This document shows positions 38,918 through 49,938 of a stretch of DNA of 64,000 nucleotides, piece by piece (position 1 is the stretch's first letter; each line of letters opens with the position of its first letter). A program made the position numbers and the translations under genes. The stretch is taken from NCBI GenBank assembly GCA_900472605.1, contig UCJD01000020.1, positions 102,802 to 166,801 on the forward strand. Reading direction: 5' to 3'. Under the pieces are notes generated by a model. It was not told the DNA's origin. It ran no database searches and saw only the letters and a list, made by a program, of their open reading frames with translations. The stretch comes from Hyphomicrobiales bacterium (GTDB lineage: Bacteria; Pseudomonadota; Alphaproteobacteria; Rhizobiales; Rhizobiaceae).

Positions 38918-41900
38918 ACATTTCCGCCCCCTTCATCGGCCGACCGCGTTTCGCGATGGTGATCGCGGTCGTCATGCTCATCGCTGGCGCGGTCGCGCTC
39001 ATGCAAATCCCGGTGGCGCAGTTCCCGCAGATCACGCCACCCGAAGTCCAAGTCACCGCCAGCTACCCGGGCGCCAACGCACAGGTTATGACCGACAGCG
39101 TCGGCGCACCGATCGAAGAACAGGTCAACGGTGTCGAGGGCATGATGTACATGTCATCGTCGAGTTCCGACAATGGCACCTACAGCCTGACTGTCACCTT
39201 CGAAGCGGGAACCGATCCCGCGATCGCCCAGGTCAACGTCCAGAATCGGCTCGCCCTTGCGACGCCTCGTCTGCCGGCAACCGTCACGCAGGCGGGCGTC
39301 ACGGTGCGCAGCCGTTCATCCAGCATGCTGCTCGGTCTGGCGCTCTATTCGCCGAAGGGCACGCGCGACGAAGTCTTCATCAGCAACTACGCAACGATCA
39401 ACATTCGCGACGCCATCTCCCGCCTTCCCGGCGTCGGCGAGGCAAGCGTGTTCGGACCAACCTACAGCATGCGTATCTGGATGATGCCGGATCGCATGGA
39501 AGCGCTTGGTGTTACGGCAGCGGATCTCATGTCGGTCATTCGAGCCCAGAATGCCCAGGCATCCGCGGGGCAGATCGGCTCGCCGCCGGCGATGACGGGG
39601 CAACAGCTGCAGCTGACGGTGACGGCGCGCGGACGGCTTGCCGACGCCGCCGAATTCGGCGACATCATCGTTCGCAGCAATCGCGATGGCGGCGTTGTCC
39701 GGCTGCGCGACGTCGCCCGCGTGGAACTCGGCGCCCAGTCGTACGACACTGCCTCGACGCTGAACGGCCGTCCAAGTGCCACCGTCGTCGTCTATCAGGC
39801 ATCCGACGCCAACGCGCTGGCAGTCTCGAATGCCGTGCTCGGTGAAGTCGAGAGGCTTTCGAAACAGTTCCCTGACGATGTCGCCTATACGCTCGTTTTC
39901 GACACGACCTCCTTCGTGCGCGAAACCATCCGCGAAATCTTCGTGACGCTCGCAATCACCTTCGTGCTCGTCGTTGCCGTGGTCTACGCGTTCCTGCAGG
40001 ACTGGCGAGCAACCGTCATCCCGACGCTGACCATCCCCGTCTCCCTGATCGGCGGTTTTGCCGTTCTCTACGTTCTCGGCTACTCGGCGAACACAATCAC
40101 CCTCTTCGCCGTCATCCTGGCGATCAGTCTCGTGGTGGATGACGCGATCATCGTCGTGGAGAACGCCCAGCGACTGATGAGCGAAAAGGCGATGAATATT
40201 CGCGAGGCCACGCTCGCCACCATGCAGCAGGTCACCGGACCGATCGTCGCGACCACCCTGGTTCTCGCAGCACTCTTCGTCCCCGTCGCATTTCTGTCCG
40301 GTATCACCGGTGAACTCTACCGCCAGTTTGCCGTTACTATCCTCGTGACTGTCGTATTTTCGACGATCAACGCACTCACGCTGAGCCCGGCGCTTTGCGT
40401 ACTCATCCTGAGACCCGCGCCTGAGCGCAAGGCAGGCCTTTTCGACCGGATGAACAATGGCTTGGAGGCGTCCCGACGGTTTTATCTCAGGCTATTTACG
40501 CTGTTTGCGCGACGCCTTGTGTTGGCTGGCGTGCTCTTCGTCGCCGTCATCGGAGGCATTTACGGCTTCTACCGCGTTCTTCCCACCGGCTTTGTGCCGG
40601 CCGAGGATCAGGGATACCTGTTCATGAACGTGCAGCTTCCCAATGCCGCCTCGCTGGAGCGAACGCAGCAGACGATCGCGCAGGTCAGCTCGCTTCTGCA
40701 GCAGACGCCCGGGATCGCCAACACGATCGGCATCGCCGGCATCAGCATGGTCGGCGGCGGCGGCTCCAACAGCGGCATGATCATCTCCGCGCTGGAACCG
40801 TGGAGCGAGCGCGGAGCCGACGAGAGTGCCTTCGCCCTCATCGCTCGGCTGCGTCCCCAACTTGCGGCCATCTCGACGGCATCGATCGTCCCCTTCAACC
40901 CGCCCGCCATCCCCGGTCTCGGCACAACTGGCGGCTTCGACTTCCGCCTTCAGGCGCGGGCCGGCCAGAGCCAACAAGCACTTGCCGAGGTCATGCGTGA
41001 CCTGATCATCCACGCCAATCAGACACCCGGTCTTGCTGGCGTCTTCAGCACTTTTTCGGCCGACGTGCCACAGCTCTATCTCGACATCGACCGGAAGCGG
41101 GCCGACCTCTACGGCGTCTCGCCCGCGGCGATCTTCAGCACGTTGCAGGCGCATCTCGGATCGGCCTATGTCGATGACTTCAACATTTTCTCCCGAGTCT
41201 ACCAGGTCCGGCTGCAGGACGAGCCGGCCTATCGCCAGCGTGTCGACGACATCCAGCGCCTGAGGGTGCGCAGCCAGTCCGGCCAGCTCGTTCCGCTGCA
41301 GAGCATGATTTCCATCCAGACGATCTATGGACCGAGCTCGGTCAACCGCTACAACCTGTTTTCATCGGCCTCGATCAACGGCCAGGCCGCGGCCGGCACA
41401 AGCTCCGGACAGGCGCTTGCCATCATGGGAAACCTTGCCAACCAAACCATGCCCGATGGCTTCGGCTTCGAATGGACCGGGCTCGCGCTTCAAGAGCAGC
41501 AATCGGGCAACGAAACCGTGATCATTCTCATCGCCGGCATCGTCTTCACCTATCTCTTCCTCGTCGCGCAATATGAAAGCTGGAGCGTGCCTGTTGCCGT
41601 CATGCTGTCGGTCGCGGTCGCGGTGGTCGGTGCCCTTGGCGCGCTGGTCATCGGTGGGATCGATCTCAATATCTACGCCCAGATCGGCATGCTGCTGCTG
41701 ATCGGTCTTGCCGCCAAGAATGCGATCCTGATCGTCGAATTTGCCAAGGAGCGTCGCGAGGAGGGGATGAGCACTATGGACGCGGCCTCCGAAGCCACGT
41801 CCCAGCGGTTCAGGCCCGTGCTGATGACCGCGCTTGCCTCGATATTGGGTGTCGTGCCGCTGGTCGTCGCAACCGGCGCCGGCGCGGGCAGCCGTCAGGC

Positions 41901-42060
41901 GATCGGCGCCACGGTCCTCGGCGGTCTGCTCCTCGGCACGGTTCTGGGGCTTGTCGTGATTCCGGTTCTCTACCTGGTCGTTCAGACCGCGCGAGAGAGG
42001 CTCAAGCAACGGCTCTTCGGCGTGGCACCCGATCCTGTCACAAATGTCGCCGCAGAATAG
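38914..42060 (+). CDS. RND multidrug efflux pump, HAE-1 family (AcrB/MexF type)
   Basis: The 1048-residue inner-membrane pump has twelve expected membrane segments and two large periplasmic loops. Seen are the N-terminal [34 protein letters not shown], the TM4 proton-relay region [19 protein letters not shown] with adjacent Asp residues, [17 protein letters not shown], and the TM10 region [25 protein letters not shown] with the conserved Lys. The length is that of AcrB. It is co-translated with the adaptor. Substrate range cannot be inferred. It is probably controlled by the AraC protein just upstream. Confidence 0.95.
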   Translation: MNISAPFIGRPRFAMVIAVVMLIAGAVALMQIPVAQFPQITPPEVQVTASYPGANAQVMTDSVGAPIEEQVNGVEGMMYMSSSSSDNGTYSLTVTFEAGTDPAIAQVNVQNRLALATPRLPATVTQAGVTVRSRSSSMLLGLALYSPKGTRDEVFISNYATINIRDAISRLPGVGEASVFGPTYSMRIWMMPDRMEALGVTAADLMSVIRAQNAQASAGQIGSPPAMTGQQLQLTVTARGRLADAAEFGDIIVRSNRDGGVVRLRDVARVELGAQSYDTASTLNGRPSATVVVYQASDANALAVSNAVLGEVERLSKQFPDDVAYTLVFDTTSFVRETIREIFVTLAITFVLVVAVVYAFLQDWRATVIPTLTIPVSLIGGFAVLYVLGYSANTITLFAVILAISLVVDDAIIVVENAQRLMSEKAMNIREATLATMQQVTGPIVATTLVLAALFVPVAFLSGITGELYRQFAVTILVTVVFSTINALTLSPALCVLILRPAPERKAGLFDRMNNGLEASRRFYLRLFTLFARRLVLAGVLFVAVIGGIYGFYRVLPTGFVPAEDQGYLFMNVQLPNAASLERTQQTIAQVSSLLQQTPGIANTIGIAGISMVGGGGSNSGMIISALEPWSERGADESAFALIARLRPQLAAISTASIVPFNPPAIPGLGTTGGFDFRLQARAGQSQQALAEVMRDLIIHANQTPGLAGVFSTFSADVPQLYLDIDRKRADLYGVSPAAIFSTLQAHLGSAYVDDFNIFSRVYQVRLQDEPAYRQRVDDIQRLRVRSQSGQLVPLQSMISIQTIYGPSSVNRYNLFSSASINGQAAAGTSSGQALAIMGNLANQTMPDGFGFEWTGLALQEQQSGNETVIILIAGIVFTYLFLVAQYESWSVPVAVMLSVAVAVVGALGALVIGGIDLNIYAQIGMLLLIGLAAKNAILIVEFAKERREEGMSTMDAASEATSQRFRPVLMTALASILGVVPLVVATGAGAGSRQAIGATVLGGLLLGTVLGLVVIPVLYLVVQTARERLKQRLFGVAPDPVTNVAAE

Positions 42061-42076
42061 CTGCTTCCAGCCGGCG

Positions 42077-43090
42077 TCACCCGCCTCGACCTTCCTCGGC
42101 GGCGGACGGCTCTTCAGCTGATGCCGGCGTTAGCGCTTTGAACGCTCCCTGCCCCAAGAGCATCAGCCAGGTCACGAGAACGAAGGTGGATGTCAGGACT
42201 GGCATCCCGATAGGCGTAAGGAAGATCGCGACGGACGCCCAGAGCCAGCTTGAGATGACAGCGCCGAAGATTGCATAAAGCACGCTTCGCCAGGTCAAGG
42301 CGAGGAAGACGCCGCCCAGAGCCATGGCTGTGAGTGCGGAGTTGTAGCCGAACAGACCGTCGCGAACGGCACCCTCGGGTCCGCCGTAGACGGCCGCCAC
42401 CAGCGTGCCGACCACCGCGCCAAGTAATCCCATCGCCGCGCTGATCCGGGAATTCACGGCGATCGCGACCACGATCAGGTAGCCGGAGATCCAGTTGTCC
42501 TGGAAGAATATCTGTCCGATCGACGTCCCGATCCCCTCATACCAGGTCGAAAAGACATAGGGCACGGTTTCGGAAAACTGTTCCGGCGAAATCGGCTTGG
42601 CCATCGGCCCGGCATCGATCGCGTCGAATTTCAGCACCGCGAACAAAAACAGCCATCCCACGAGAACGAAAGGCATCGTCAAAGCTGCCGTCTTGTAGGG
42701 CGCCAGAACCGTGGCCATGCTGGCAAAAGCCATGGTCGTAAAGGCGGCGGCGCAGACAAGGTAGACGACCATCGCGACGGACGGGATGGCGCCAGTGCGA
42801 AAATCCTCGCTGGTGAAGGCGACGAGCGCCAGACCCACCAGCGCGCCGTTGAAGCCGTATAGCCCATCGCGCATCACTGATCTGTCGGCCTTGAGAACAA
42901 TTGCGGTGGCCGTGCTGGCGACAACCCCCAGCACGCAGATCACCGCGTAGATCCATGAGTTCCAAGCGAGTGCGGCGAGGATGACAAGCCCCGACAGCGG
43001 ATTGTTCTGAAAGACCACCTGGCCCACGCCGCGCAGCGACCAGTCTACGAAAAACAGGGATGGATGATCACGGAAACGATCCAAATTCAT
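42077..43090 (-). CDS. urea transporter (UT/Yut family)
   Basis: The 337-residue membrane channel for urea shows the internal duplication of the family: NPLSGLVILAALAWNSWIYAVICVLG in the first half and NWISGYLIVVAIAVNSRISAAMGLLG in the second, with YGFNGALVGLALVAF and FGYNSALTAMALGGVF as the paired re-entrant segments. It lies 103 bases downstream of ureC on the same strand and so supplies substrate to the urease encoded there. A similar pairing is known from Brucella urease cluster 2. Confidence 0.93.
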   Translation of the reverse strand: MNLDRFRDHPSLFFVDWSLRGVGQVVFQNNPLSGLVILAALAWNSWIYAVICVLGVVASTATAIVLKADRSVMRDGLYGFNGALVGLALVAFTSEDFRTGAIPSVAMVVYLVCAAAFTTMAFASMATVLAPYKTAALTMPFVLVGWLFLFAVLKFDAIDAGPMAKPISPEQFSETVPYVFSTWYEGIGTSIGQIFFQDNWISGYLIVVAIAVNSRISAAMGLLGAVVGTLVAAVYGGPEGAVRDGLFGYNSALTAMALGGVFLALTWRSVLYAIFGAVISSWLWASVAIFLTPIGMPVLTSTFVLVTWLMLLGQGAFKALTPASAEEPSAAEEGRGG

Positions 43091-43193
43091 TGATCTCTGC
43101 TCCTTCGGCTCGGCCCGGAAGCGACAGCTTGCCTCGTTCCCGCGGCGTTTTGGTCCGGCCCGGGCGCGACCTCACGCCCGAGCCCTTCTGTGG

Positions 43194-44897
43194 CTAGAAG
43201 AGGAAGTAACGCTGCGACATCGGCAAAACGTCCGCCGGCTCGCAGGTGATCAGCTGGCCGTCGACGCGCACATTGTAGTTTTGCGGATCGACCTCCAGCT
43301 TCGGCGTCAGATTGTTGTGCACCATGTCCTTCTTGCGCACCGTCCGCGTGCCTTTCACGGCCGCGAGCTGCTTGGACAGCTTCAGCTTCTCGCCGATCCC
43401 GTCGTCGAGCGCGGCCTGCGAGACGAAGGTGACGCCAGTCGAGCCGAGCGCTCTCCCCAGCACGCCGTACATCGGACGATAATGCACCGGTTGCGGCGTC
43501 GAGATCGATGCGTTGGGATCACCCATCGGCGCGATCGCGATCATGCCGCCGATCAGGACCAGTTGCGGCTTGATCCCGAAGAAGGCCGGCTTCCAGAGCA
43601 CGAGATCGGCGCGCTTGCCGACCTGGATCGAGCCGATCTGATCCGCAAAGCCATGCGTCAGGGCCGGGTTGATCGTGTATTTGGCGACATAGCGTTTGAC
43701 CCGGAAATTGTCGTTGCGACTGCTGTCTTCAGGTAACGGACCGCGCTGGACCTTCATCTTGTGCGCCGTCTGCCAGCAGCGCAACGTCGTCTCGCCGATG
43801 CGGCCCATCGCCTGAGAATCCGATGACATCATCGAAAACACGCCGAGATCGTGGAGAATGTCTTCCGCCGCGATGGTCTCGCGGCGGATGCGAGACTCCG
43901 CGAATGCGACATCCTCGGGAATCTGCGGGCTCAGATGGTGGCAGACCATCAGCATGTCGAGATGCTCATCGACGGTGTTGATCGTATACGGCCTTGTCGG
44001 GTTGGTGGACGATGGAAGGACATTCTCCTCGCCCGCCGCCGTGATGATATCGGGTGCGTGGCCCCCGCCGGCGCCCTCGGTGTGGAAGCTGTGGATCGTG
44101 CGTCCCTTCATGGCCGCGAAGGTGTCGCGCACGAAGCCGCTCTCGTTCAGCGTATCGCTGTGAAGCGCGACCTGCACGTCCATCTCGTCGGCAACCGTCA
44201 GGCAATTGTCGATCGCCGCCGGCGTCGTGCCCCAGTCCTCGTGAAGCTTGAGCCCGACCACGCCCGCGCGCACCTGTTCACGCAGCGGCTCGGGAAGGCT
44301 GATGTTGCCTTTTCCGAGCAGCCCGACGTTGATCGGCAGCGCTTCCGCCGCCTCGAGCATGCGGTGGATCGCCCACGGACCTGCCGTCACGGTGGTCGCG
44401 AGCGTGCCGACGGTTGGGCCGGCACCGCCACCCACGAGCGTCGTCGTACCGCTCGCCAGCGCTTCTTCCGCCTGCTGCGGGGCGATGAAGTGAATGTGCG
44501 TATCAATCCCGCCCGCGGTGAGGATCTTGCCTTCCCCCGCGATGACATCCGTCGCCCCCCCAACCACGATCGTTACGCCTGGCTGGATATCCGGATTGCC
44601 CGACTTCCCGATTCCGGAGATCCGTCCATTCTTGATGCCGACATCGGCTTTGATGATGCCCCAGTGGTCGATGATGATGACATTGGTGATGACGACGTCG
44701 GCGACCTCCGCGTATGGCCGCTGGCCCTGTCCCATGCCGTCACGAATCACCTTGCCGCCGCCGAAGGTCACCTCCTCACCATAGACAGTACGGTCTTCCT
44801 CGATCTCGATGACGAGTTCGGTATCGGCCAGCCGAAGTCTGTCGCCCTTGGTCGGGCCGTAGAGATCGGCATAGGTCTGCCTTGTGATCGTTGCCAT
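43194..44897 (-). CDS. ureC: urease alpha subunit
   Basis: The 567-residue nickel enzyme subunit hydrolyses urea to ammonia and carbamate. All active-site segments are present: H-x-H in [12 protein letters not shown], the carbamylated Lys in GLKLHEDWG, His in [12 protein letters not shown] and [16 protein letters not shown], the mobile-flap MVCHHLSPQ with its His, and the nickel-ligand Asp in [14 protein letters not shown]. Of two adjacent ATGs the second (44897) has the better distance to GGAGG. It is preceded by ureB with a 9-base gap and followed by the urea transporter. Confidence 0.97.
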   Translation of the reverse strand: MATITRQTYADLYGPTKGDRLRLADTELVIEIEEDRTVYGEEVTFGGGKVIRDGMGQGQRPYAEVADVVITNVIIIDHWGIIKADVGIKNGRISGIGKSGNPDIQPGVTIVVGGATDVIAGEGKILTAGGIDTHIHFIAPQQAEEALASGTTTLVGGGAGPTVGTLATTVTAGPWAIHRMLEAAEALPINVGLLGKGNISLPEPLREQVRAGVVGLKLHEDWGTTPAAIDNCLTVADEMDVQVALHSDTLNESGFVRDTFAAMKGRTIHSFHTEGAGGGHAPDIITAAGEENVLPSSTNPTRPYTINTVDEHLDMLMVCHHLSPQIPEDVAFAESRIRRETIAAEDILHDLGVFSMMSSDSQAMGRIGETTLRCWQTAHKMKVQRGPLPEDSSRNDNFRVKRYVAKYTINPALTHGFADQIGSIQVGKRADLVLWKPAFFGIKPQLVLIGGMIAIAPMGDPNASISTPQPVHYRPMYGVLGRALGSTGVTFVSQAALDDGIGEKLKLSKQLAAVKGTRTVRKKDMVHNNLTPKLEVDPQNYNVRVDGQLITCEPADVLPMSQRYFLF

Positions 44898-44906
44898 CAT
44901 AGCCTC

Positions 44907-45212
44907 CTACAGCTTGCCCATAACCTTGGCGTTGAACCCGTAAACCTCACGCTTGCCGTCGAGCGCCACGAGTTCCACGGTCCGCTCCTGGCCCGGTTCG
45001 AAGCGGACAGCCGTGCCGGCCGGAATGTTGAGCCGAAAGCCGCGTGTGGCCTCACGGTCGAACAGCAGCGCCTCGTTGGTCTCGTAGAAATGGTAGTGAG
45101 AGCCGACCTGGATCGGTCTGTCGCCGGAGTTGGCAACATCGACCTTCTGGGTCTGCCTGCCAGCATTGATGTCTATCGAGCCATTCTCGATGAAGTATTC
45201 GCCGGGGATCAT
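44907..45212 (-). CDS. ureB: urease beta subunit
   Basis: The 101-residue structural subunit has [19 protein letters not shown] at the start and the core [41 protein letters not shown] [22 protein letters not shown]. It sits between ureA (10-base gap) and ureC, as a separate gene (not fused to ureA as in Helicobacter). Confidence 0.97.
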   Translation of the reverse strand: MIPGEYFIENGSIDINAGRQTQKVDVANSGDRPIQVGSHYHFYETNEALLFDREATRGFRLNIPAGTAVRFEPGQERTVELVALDGKREVYGFNAKVMGKL

Positions 45213-45222
45213 CTTGGCCTCC

Positions 45223-45525
45223 TCAGGGAATCGGGTTGTGGACGGTCACGAGCTTCGTGCCGTCAGGAAAGGTTGCTTCCACCTGAATGTCGTGGATCAT
45301 CTCGGGCACACCCTCCATGACCTCTTCGCGGGTGAGCAGCGTCGCGCCATAGGACATGAGGTCCGCCACCGTCCGCCCCTCGCGGGCGCCCTCCAGAAGA
45401 GCGGCTGAGATGTATGCTATGACTTCAGGGTAGTTCAGCTTAAGACCCTTCGCCTTGCGCCGCTCAGCGACCAATCCGGCCGTAAAGATCAGGAGCTTGT
45501 CTCTTTCACGCGGTAGCAGTTCCAT
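45223..45525 (-). CDS. ureA: urease gamma subunit
   Basis: The 100-residue subunit reads [31 protein letters not shown], then [20 protein letters not shown] and [21 protein letters not shown]. The frame allows a start two codons earlier, but AAGGAGG is only one base from that ATG and seven from the ATG at 45525, which gives the standard length. Confidence 0.97.
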   Translation of the reverse strand: MELLPRERDKLLIFTAGLVAERRKAKGLKLNYPEVIAYISAALLEGAREGRTVADLMSYGATLLTREEVMEGVPEMIHDIQVEATFPDGTKLVTVHNPIP

Positions 45526-45549
45526 GAGCATGCCTCCTTGTTTTGCTGT

Positions 45550-46374
45550 TCATGTTGCCCAGATGCGTGGAGCGACGGCCTTCTTCATCAGGCCGCGTTC
45601 GCGAAGAATGCTCCACGCTTGCAGAAAAAGTGCCTTGCCCTCGGACATGCGGTGCCCGAGGTACCGGCAGACAATCACGCGCTCGAGCTGGCTGGCCGAG
45701 AAGACGCCCCGTGCCTGCACGCCGAGTTCGTCGCGGATATGCTCGACAGTGTTTTCCAGCACCGGCCCCGCATAGACCATCGTTCCCACGATGGGATTTC
45801 CGGCAAAGAAGACTGGTGCGCCCAGGATCTCCGGCGCTCGAGAAAACGCCATTCGTTCGAACCATATCAGCTCATCATTGCGAAAAATCTCGACGCGCTG
45901 GGCAAGCCTCCCGCTCGCGAAGCCCTCCCCCGCGGCCGGGCGACCTAGGCTGACGAAATCCCAGCCGACATAGGCCGCGTCCTCCCCCAACGTGACCCGC
46001 GTACTGATCGAGGCATCCGCGCCTTCGAAGAGGATCGTCTCTTGTGGAAGATTTTCGCAAACGGCGCCGGCGCCGACATCGATCCGCATGCGCTGCGTAC
46101 TCACGCCGCTTTCACTGCGATAGAACTTCGTCGCACCTGGTGTGGTCAGAACGCAACGCGCCTCGGGCGCAAGGCCGCAGCTTATGTTGAGAACATCGCC
46201 GCCGGCCACGCCGCCAGGCGGATGCAGAATGTAAACGTGGGCGGAACCGTCGTCTTCGGGATGAAAGGCGCGCTGCACCGCAAGCGGGCCGACGTGCCGC
46301 CTGCGCATCAGGCGCGTCTTCCCGTGGGAGTTCGCGAACCACAAATCAAGCTCTGCGTGCCAACCATTGGCCAT
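45550..46374 (-). CDS. ureD: urease accessory protein UreD
   Basis: The 274-residue protein binds apo-urease and recruits UreF and UreG for nickel insertion. UreD landmarks are AELDLWFANSHGKTRLMRRRHVGPLAVQRAF, YILHPPGGVAGGDVL, TTPGATKFYRSESG and LPQETILFEGA. The ATG at 46374 was chosen over a TTG at 46395. It is 24 bases upstream of ureA on the same strand, the usual ureDABC order. Confidence 0.95.
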   Translation of the reverse strand: MANGWHAELDLWFANSHGKTRLMRRRHVGPLAVQRAFHPEDDGSAHVYILHPPGGVAGGDVLNISCGLAPEARCVLTTPGATKFYRSESGVSTQRMRIDVGAGAVCENLPQETILFEGADASISTRVTLGEDAAYVGWDFVSLGRPAAGEGFASGRLAQRVEIFRNDELIWFERMAFSRAPEILGAPVFFAGNPIVGTMVYAGPVLENTVEHIRDELGVQARGVFSASQLERVIVCRYLGHRMSEGKALFLQAWSILRERGLMKKAVAPRIWAT

Positions 46375-46477
46375 CGGCGAAAAACCCTTTCCCAATCCGG
46401 CCTCGCGACCCTTGCTTCACTCCGCTACATCTACGTCTCATTGCCCGTTCAAATCCGAACGTGATCGCGCAGCGCTT

Positions 46478-47008
46478 TCACACTGGATTGCTTGGTCTGT
46501 TCGCCTCGCGCCCGTCGCTCCTCTCCTGTCGCGTCCCTTCCGAAAGATGGTGCGAACTGGCAGTGAGCTTCATGGCGCCTGCCAACAGCAGCGCGGACAC
46601 CGGCAGCACGAGTGCCTCCCACTGCGGAGGCGTCTGCATCTCACCCACCTGGGCTGCGAAGTGCACGACCAAGTAAAGAATGATCATCTGGAAGAAGAGG
46701 TTCTTCAGTTCCGCGACGGTATCGATGATCATCCACTGCGGTAGTCTCGTTCGCTGTTCCGGCGGGATATCAAGGGCAAAGCCAAGCGCGATGCCGCAGC
46801 CGACAACCATCAGGACAATGCCCAGGAGGATCTTGTCGGTAGCACGCAGGACCGAGACGATGACCGACATATCCGGATTGAGCCGCGTCATCCGGAAAGT
46901 CTCCACGAGCATCAAGATCGCCTCCCAAAACATCAGAAAGGCACCGAACAGCACACCCGCGGCAGCAAGTATGAGAATGGACCGAAGGCCGCGGAACAAC
47001 GAAATCAA
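46478..47008 (-). CDS. UPF0114/YqhA-family membrane protein
   Basis: The 176-residue protein has four hydrophobic segments (about residues 10-32, 58-80, 100-120 and 130-150) and the family stretch VIVSVLRATDKILLGIVLMVVGCGIALGFALDI followed by LPQWMIIDTVAELKNLFFQMIILYLVV. The function of the family is not known. It is inserted between ureF and ureD, on the same strand, so it is probably transcribed with the urease genes; whether it serves urease (for example in nickel or ion handling) is open. Confidence 0.8.
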   Translation of the reverse strand: MISLFRGLRSILILAAAGVLFGAFLMFWEAILMLVETFRMTRLNPDMSVIVSVLRATDKILLGIVLMVVGCGIALGFALDIPPEQRTRLPQWMIIDTVAELKNLFFQMIILYLVVHFAAQVGEMQTPPQWEALVLPVSALLLAGAMKLTASSHHLSEGTRQERSDGREANRPSNPV

Positions 47009-47069
47009 AGCACTTATCCCCCTTTGATCAGTTCAACTGCGTCGGCACTGCTTCCTGCCTGATCGGGGC

Positions 47070-47753
47070 CTAGGAACGGAAGAGCCGGCTGTATTGCGTT
47101 TCATGCAATGCGCTTGCCATTGCCATTGCAGGCGCGGCATTGCCGATCTCGTCATCACCGGTCATCTCGGCCGTGCGAGCCGCGCGCTCGATGACGTCAG
47201 CGGCCGCGATAAGAAGGCGCTGGCCTGCGGTATGTCCCAGCGGCACGAGCCGGATGGCAGCCGACACTTGCCCTTCCACCGCACTCCATAGCAGCCCGCG
47301 CAGCGCATCTGCCGGCGCAATTTTCCAGTGAGTGGCGGCAAGTGCAAAGACCGCCGGGTAGGTGAGCTTCGTCTTGCCGAAGGTCTTCGCGGAGGAGACG
47401 CCGAGATCGCAAAGAACCTTCAGCATCGACGCGCCCATCTGCTTGTCCTCCAACTCCACCTCCTTGCTTTCGCGCGCGGCCGACAGCCAGGTATCGGCTT
47501 TCAGGAACGCCGCACGATCATCCGCTTCCAGCGCATGCATCATCCGCAAAAACAGCGCCGCATCGCAGACGGCGTAGCTGTGTTCGATCAGCTTGAAGAT
47601 CCAGTCGCGAGCCGTCGCCTCGTCGCGAACGGTCCGATCGTGGACCGCCCATTCCAGGCCACGGGAATAGGCAAACGCGCCAACCGGCTGGCTTGGGCTG
47701 ACCAGTCGCAGCAACTGGAGCGGCAAGCCGCCCGATGTTGGTTGGAACGTCAC
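47070..47753 (-). CDS. ureF: urease accessory protein UreF
   Basis: The 227-residue helical protein regulates the UreG GTPase in urease maturation. Seen are LLRLVSPSQPVGAFAYSRGLEWAVHD near the start, FKLIEHSYAVCDAALFLRM, TYPAVFALAATHWKI and the tail EIGNAAPAMAMASALHETQYSRLFRS. It begins 70 bases after the UreJ gene. No ureE gene is found before or after it, where ureE is normally placed. Confidence 0.95.
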   Translation of the reverse strand: MTFQPTSGGLPLQLLRLVSPSQPVGAFAYSRGLEWAVHDRTVRDEATARDWIFKLIEHSYAVCDAALFLRMMHALEADDRAAFLKADTWLSAARESKEVELEDKQMGASMLKVLCDLGVSSAKTFGKTKLTYPAVFALAATHWKIAPADALRGLLWSAVEGQVSAAIRLVPLGHTAGQRLLIAAADVIERAARTAEMTGDDEIGNAAPAMAMASALHETQYSRLFRS

Positions 47754-47823
47754 ATCTATCTCCCGAAACGATCGCCCGTGGCCGGATAGAACGCCGGCCC
47801 TCAGGTTTCAATGAAGACGCGTC

Positions 47824-48402
47824 TTAACTCGCCAGCAGCAGAACACCGCCAAGCGCCGTGGCTCCACCTGCGATCCGCAAGGCTGTGGTCCCTTGCGTCA
47901 GGCGACCGGCGGCGATCCCCATTCCGATGCCTGCGGCGTGCAGTAATGCCGTCGCCAGCACGAAGCCCGCGCCGAAGGAAAAGGCGTTGGCACCCGCCAG
48001 CTCGGCGCCATGCGCATGCCCGTGAAAGAATGCGAAGCCGCCGACGATGGCTGCGACAAGTGTCGGCGAAGCCGGCCGGGCGATAGCGACCAGCAAACCG
48101 ATGATTACGGCCGAGGCCAGAATGATCGGCTCGACGAATGGCAGAGGCATGCCGGAGAGCGCGGCGACAAAGCCGAGGACCATGACACTGACGAAAGCCG
48201 CCGGGATAGCGAGCCGGGTGCGGCGGCCAAGCATGACCGCGGCCAGACCGACCGCGACCATGGCGAGAACGTGGTCCGGGCCTGTAAGAGGATGCAGGAA
48301 CCCAGAGACGAAAGAGCCATGGTCGCCATGGCCAACATGCGCGAATGCCGGCGTACTCGCCATCAAGAAAGGCGCGAGGATTAAGAGAGGCATCTTTTTC
48401 AT
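47824..48402 (-). CDS. ureJ: HupE/UreJ-family nickel permease/accessory protein
   Basis: The 192-residue membrane protein has a signal-like start (LLILAPFLMASTPAFAHVGHG) and six hydrophobic segments with the metal-binding HGDHGSFVSGFLHPLTGPDHVLAMVAVG motif and FAFFHGHAHGAELAGA. HupE/UreJ proteins import nickel or help load it. It is the first gene of the minus-strand urease cluster. Confidence 0.93.
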   Translation of the reverse strand: MKKMPLLILAPFLMASTPAFAHVGHGDHGSFVSGFLHPLTGPDHVLAMVAVGLAAVMLGRRTRLAIPAAFVSVMVLGFVAALSGMPLPFVEPIILASAVIIGLLVAIARPASPTLVAAIVGGFAFFHGHAHGAELAGANAFSFGAGFVLATALLHAAGIGMGIAAGRLTQGTTALRIAGGATALGGVLLLAS

Positions 48403-48501
48403 GGCACGAATCTCCCTAAGGTTGATCGAATAGGAACGATGACATCCAGTCGTTCAGGCACTCCATCGGCTTATGCTTGGCCCGCCAATCGATGGGCTGG
48501 T

Positions 48502-49938
48502 TCAGAACGAACCGAACATCGAACCGAGCACAAATACCGCAACAAGCGAGATGATGACGCCGACGATGACGGTCATCACCATGTCGAAATAGCTTCCTGA
48601 GTGTGTCTGCTTGCTGATCTGCAGCAGCAGAAGCACCGTACCGTTGTGGGGAAGCGCATCGAGCGTACCGGCGCTGATTGTCGTCAGGCGATGCATGAGC
48701 GCGGGATCGATACCGTGTTCGGCGGCAAGGCGCATATATTCAGCGCCGAGCGCATTGAGCGCGATGGCCATGCCGCCAGACGCCGTGCCCGTCAGCGCGG
48801 CCAGCGCGTTCATCGCCACGACAAGCGACACCAGAGGCCCGCCAGGCATCTGCAGGACAGCATCGCGCACGACATTGAAAGCCGGCATGGCCGCCACCAC
48901 GGCGCCGAAGCCAACCAGGCTAGCAACGGTCATGATCGGCAAGACAGCCGAGTTGGCGCCGGCGTCGAGACTTTCGCGCAGCGCACCCAGCCGTCCATAA
49001 TTCAGCCCGATCACGGTGACGATCGCTGCCGCGAGCGCGATGAGCACGGCCCAGACGCCGATCGTTGAGGCTATGCTGATGCCAAGTGCAGCTTCGGCAC
49101 TGGAGAAGTCGATGCGCGGCAATACCACGAGCGCCATCAGGAAATTGACGCCGATGACGACAATCAACGGCAACACCGCGAAGAGAAAGGACGGCCCTTG
49201 GTCGCTCTTCCTACCATGGGTGAGTTCGCTCGGGTCGAAGTCGCCCGAGGTCGTTGCCTGTTCGCGGACCTTTTCGCTGATAACAACAGGCGTTTCGTCG
49301 TCCGTATATCCCTCATTGGCGGCGCGTGCCCTGGCCTCTATGTGTGCCAGCCACCACATCCCAAAAGCGAAGGTGATGATCGAGGCGATGATGCCGAGGC
49401 CAGGTGCGGCGAAGGTCGTGGTGCCGAAGTAGGGCATCGGAATGGCGTTGTTCGTCGAAGGTGTACCGGGCATCGCCGACATGGTGAAAGTGAAGGCGCC
49501 GAGGCCGATCGCCGCCGGCATCAGTCTGGCCGGAATATTGGCCGCGCGGAACATTTCGCGCGCCATGGGCACAAGCACGAAGAAGGCGACGAACACGCTG
49601 ACACCGCCATAGGTGACGACAGCGGAGGCGAGCACAACGGAGAGCATGGTTCGCTTCACGCCGAGCCTCTCCGTCAGGAAACGGGCGATCGAGGTGATGG
49701 ACCCGCTGTCATCCATCATCTTGCCGAAGATGCCGCCAAGCAGGAACATCGGAAACCACTGCGTGACAAACCGTGCCGTTCCAACCATGAACGTGGACGT
49801 CCAGTGCGGCAGCAGCGGCTGGCCTGAAGCCGCGGCGACGATGAGGGCAGCCGCAGGCGCCAGGAGCAGGACGCTCCAGCCGCGATAGGCGAACCACATC
49901 AGCAACCCGAGTCCCAGCAGAATTCCAAACAGCCCCAT
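48502..49938 (-). CDS. GntP-family permease
   Basis: The 478-residue inner-membrane symporter has about twelve segments and GntP/citrate-proton-symport-like features (GLGLLMWFAYRGWSVLLLAPAAALIVA, QWFPMFLLGGIFGKMMDDSGSI, SAMPGTPSTNNAIPMPYFGT, TGTASGGMAIALNALG). The frame runs to 49962, but the ATG at 49938 follows GAGGCGGATCC. Substrates in the family include gluconate and hydroxybutyrate; the cargo here is unknown. A copy of the 28-bp motif lies 175 bases upstream and points towards it, hinting at control by an AraC protein. Confidence 0.88.
   Translation of the reverse strand: MGLFGILLGLGLLMWFAYRGWSVLLLAPAAALIVAAASGQPLLPHWTSTFMVGTARFVTQWFPMFLLGGIFGKMMDDSGSITSIARFLTERLGVKRTMLSVVLASAVVTYGGVSVFVAFFVLVPMAREMFRAANIPARLMPAAIGLGAFTFTMSAMPGTPSTNNAIPMPYFGTTTFAAPGLGIIASIITFAFGMWWLAHIEARARAANEGYTDDETPVVISEKVREQATTSGDFDPSELTHGRKSDQGPSFLFAVLPLIVVIGVNFLMALVVLPRIDFSSAEAALGISIASTIGVWAVLIALAAAIVTVIGLNYGRLGALRESLDAGANSAVLPIMTVASLVGFGAVVAAMPAFNVVRDAVLQMPGGPLVSLVVAMNALAALTGTASGGMAIALNALGAEYMRLAAEHGIDPALMHRLTTISAGTLDALPHNGTVLLLLQISKQTHSGSYFDMVMTVIVGVIISLVAVFVLGSMFGSF

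Noticed and set aside
43161..43180. 6-bp stem (CGGGCG/CGCCCG) between the urea transporter and ureC
   Set aside because: Short stem without a T tract; common by chance at this GC content.
43851..45320. 489-codon open frame opposite ureC/ureB
   Set aside because: It is a shadow of the urease subunits, whose active-site residues are all conserved.
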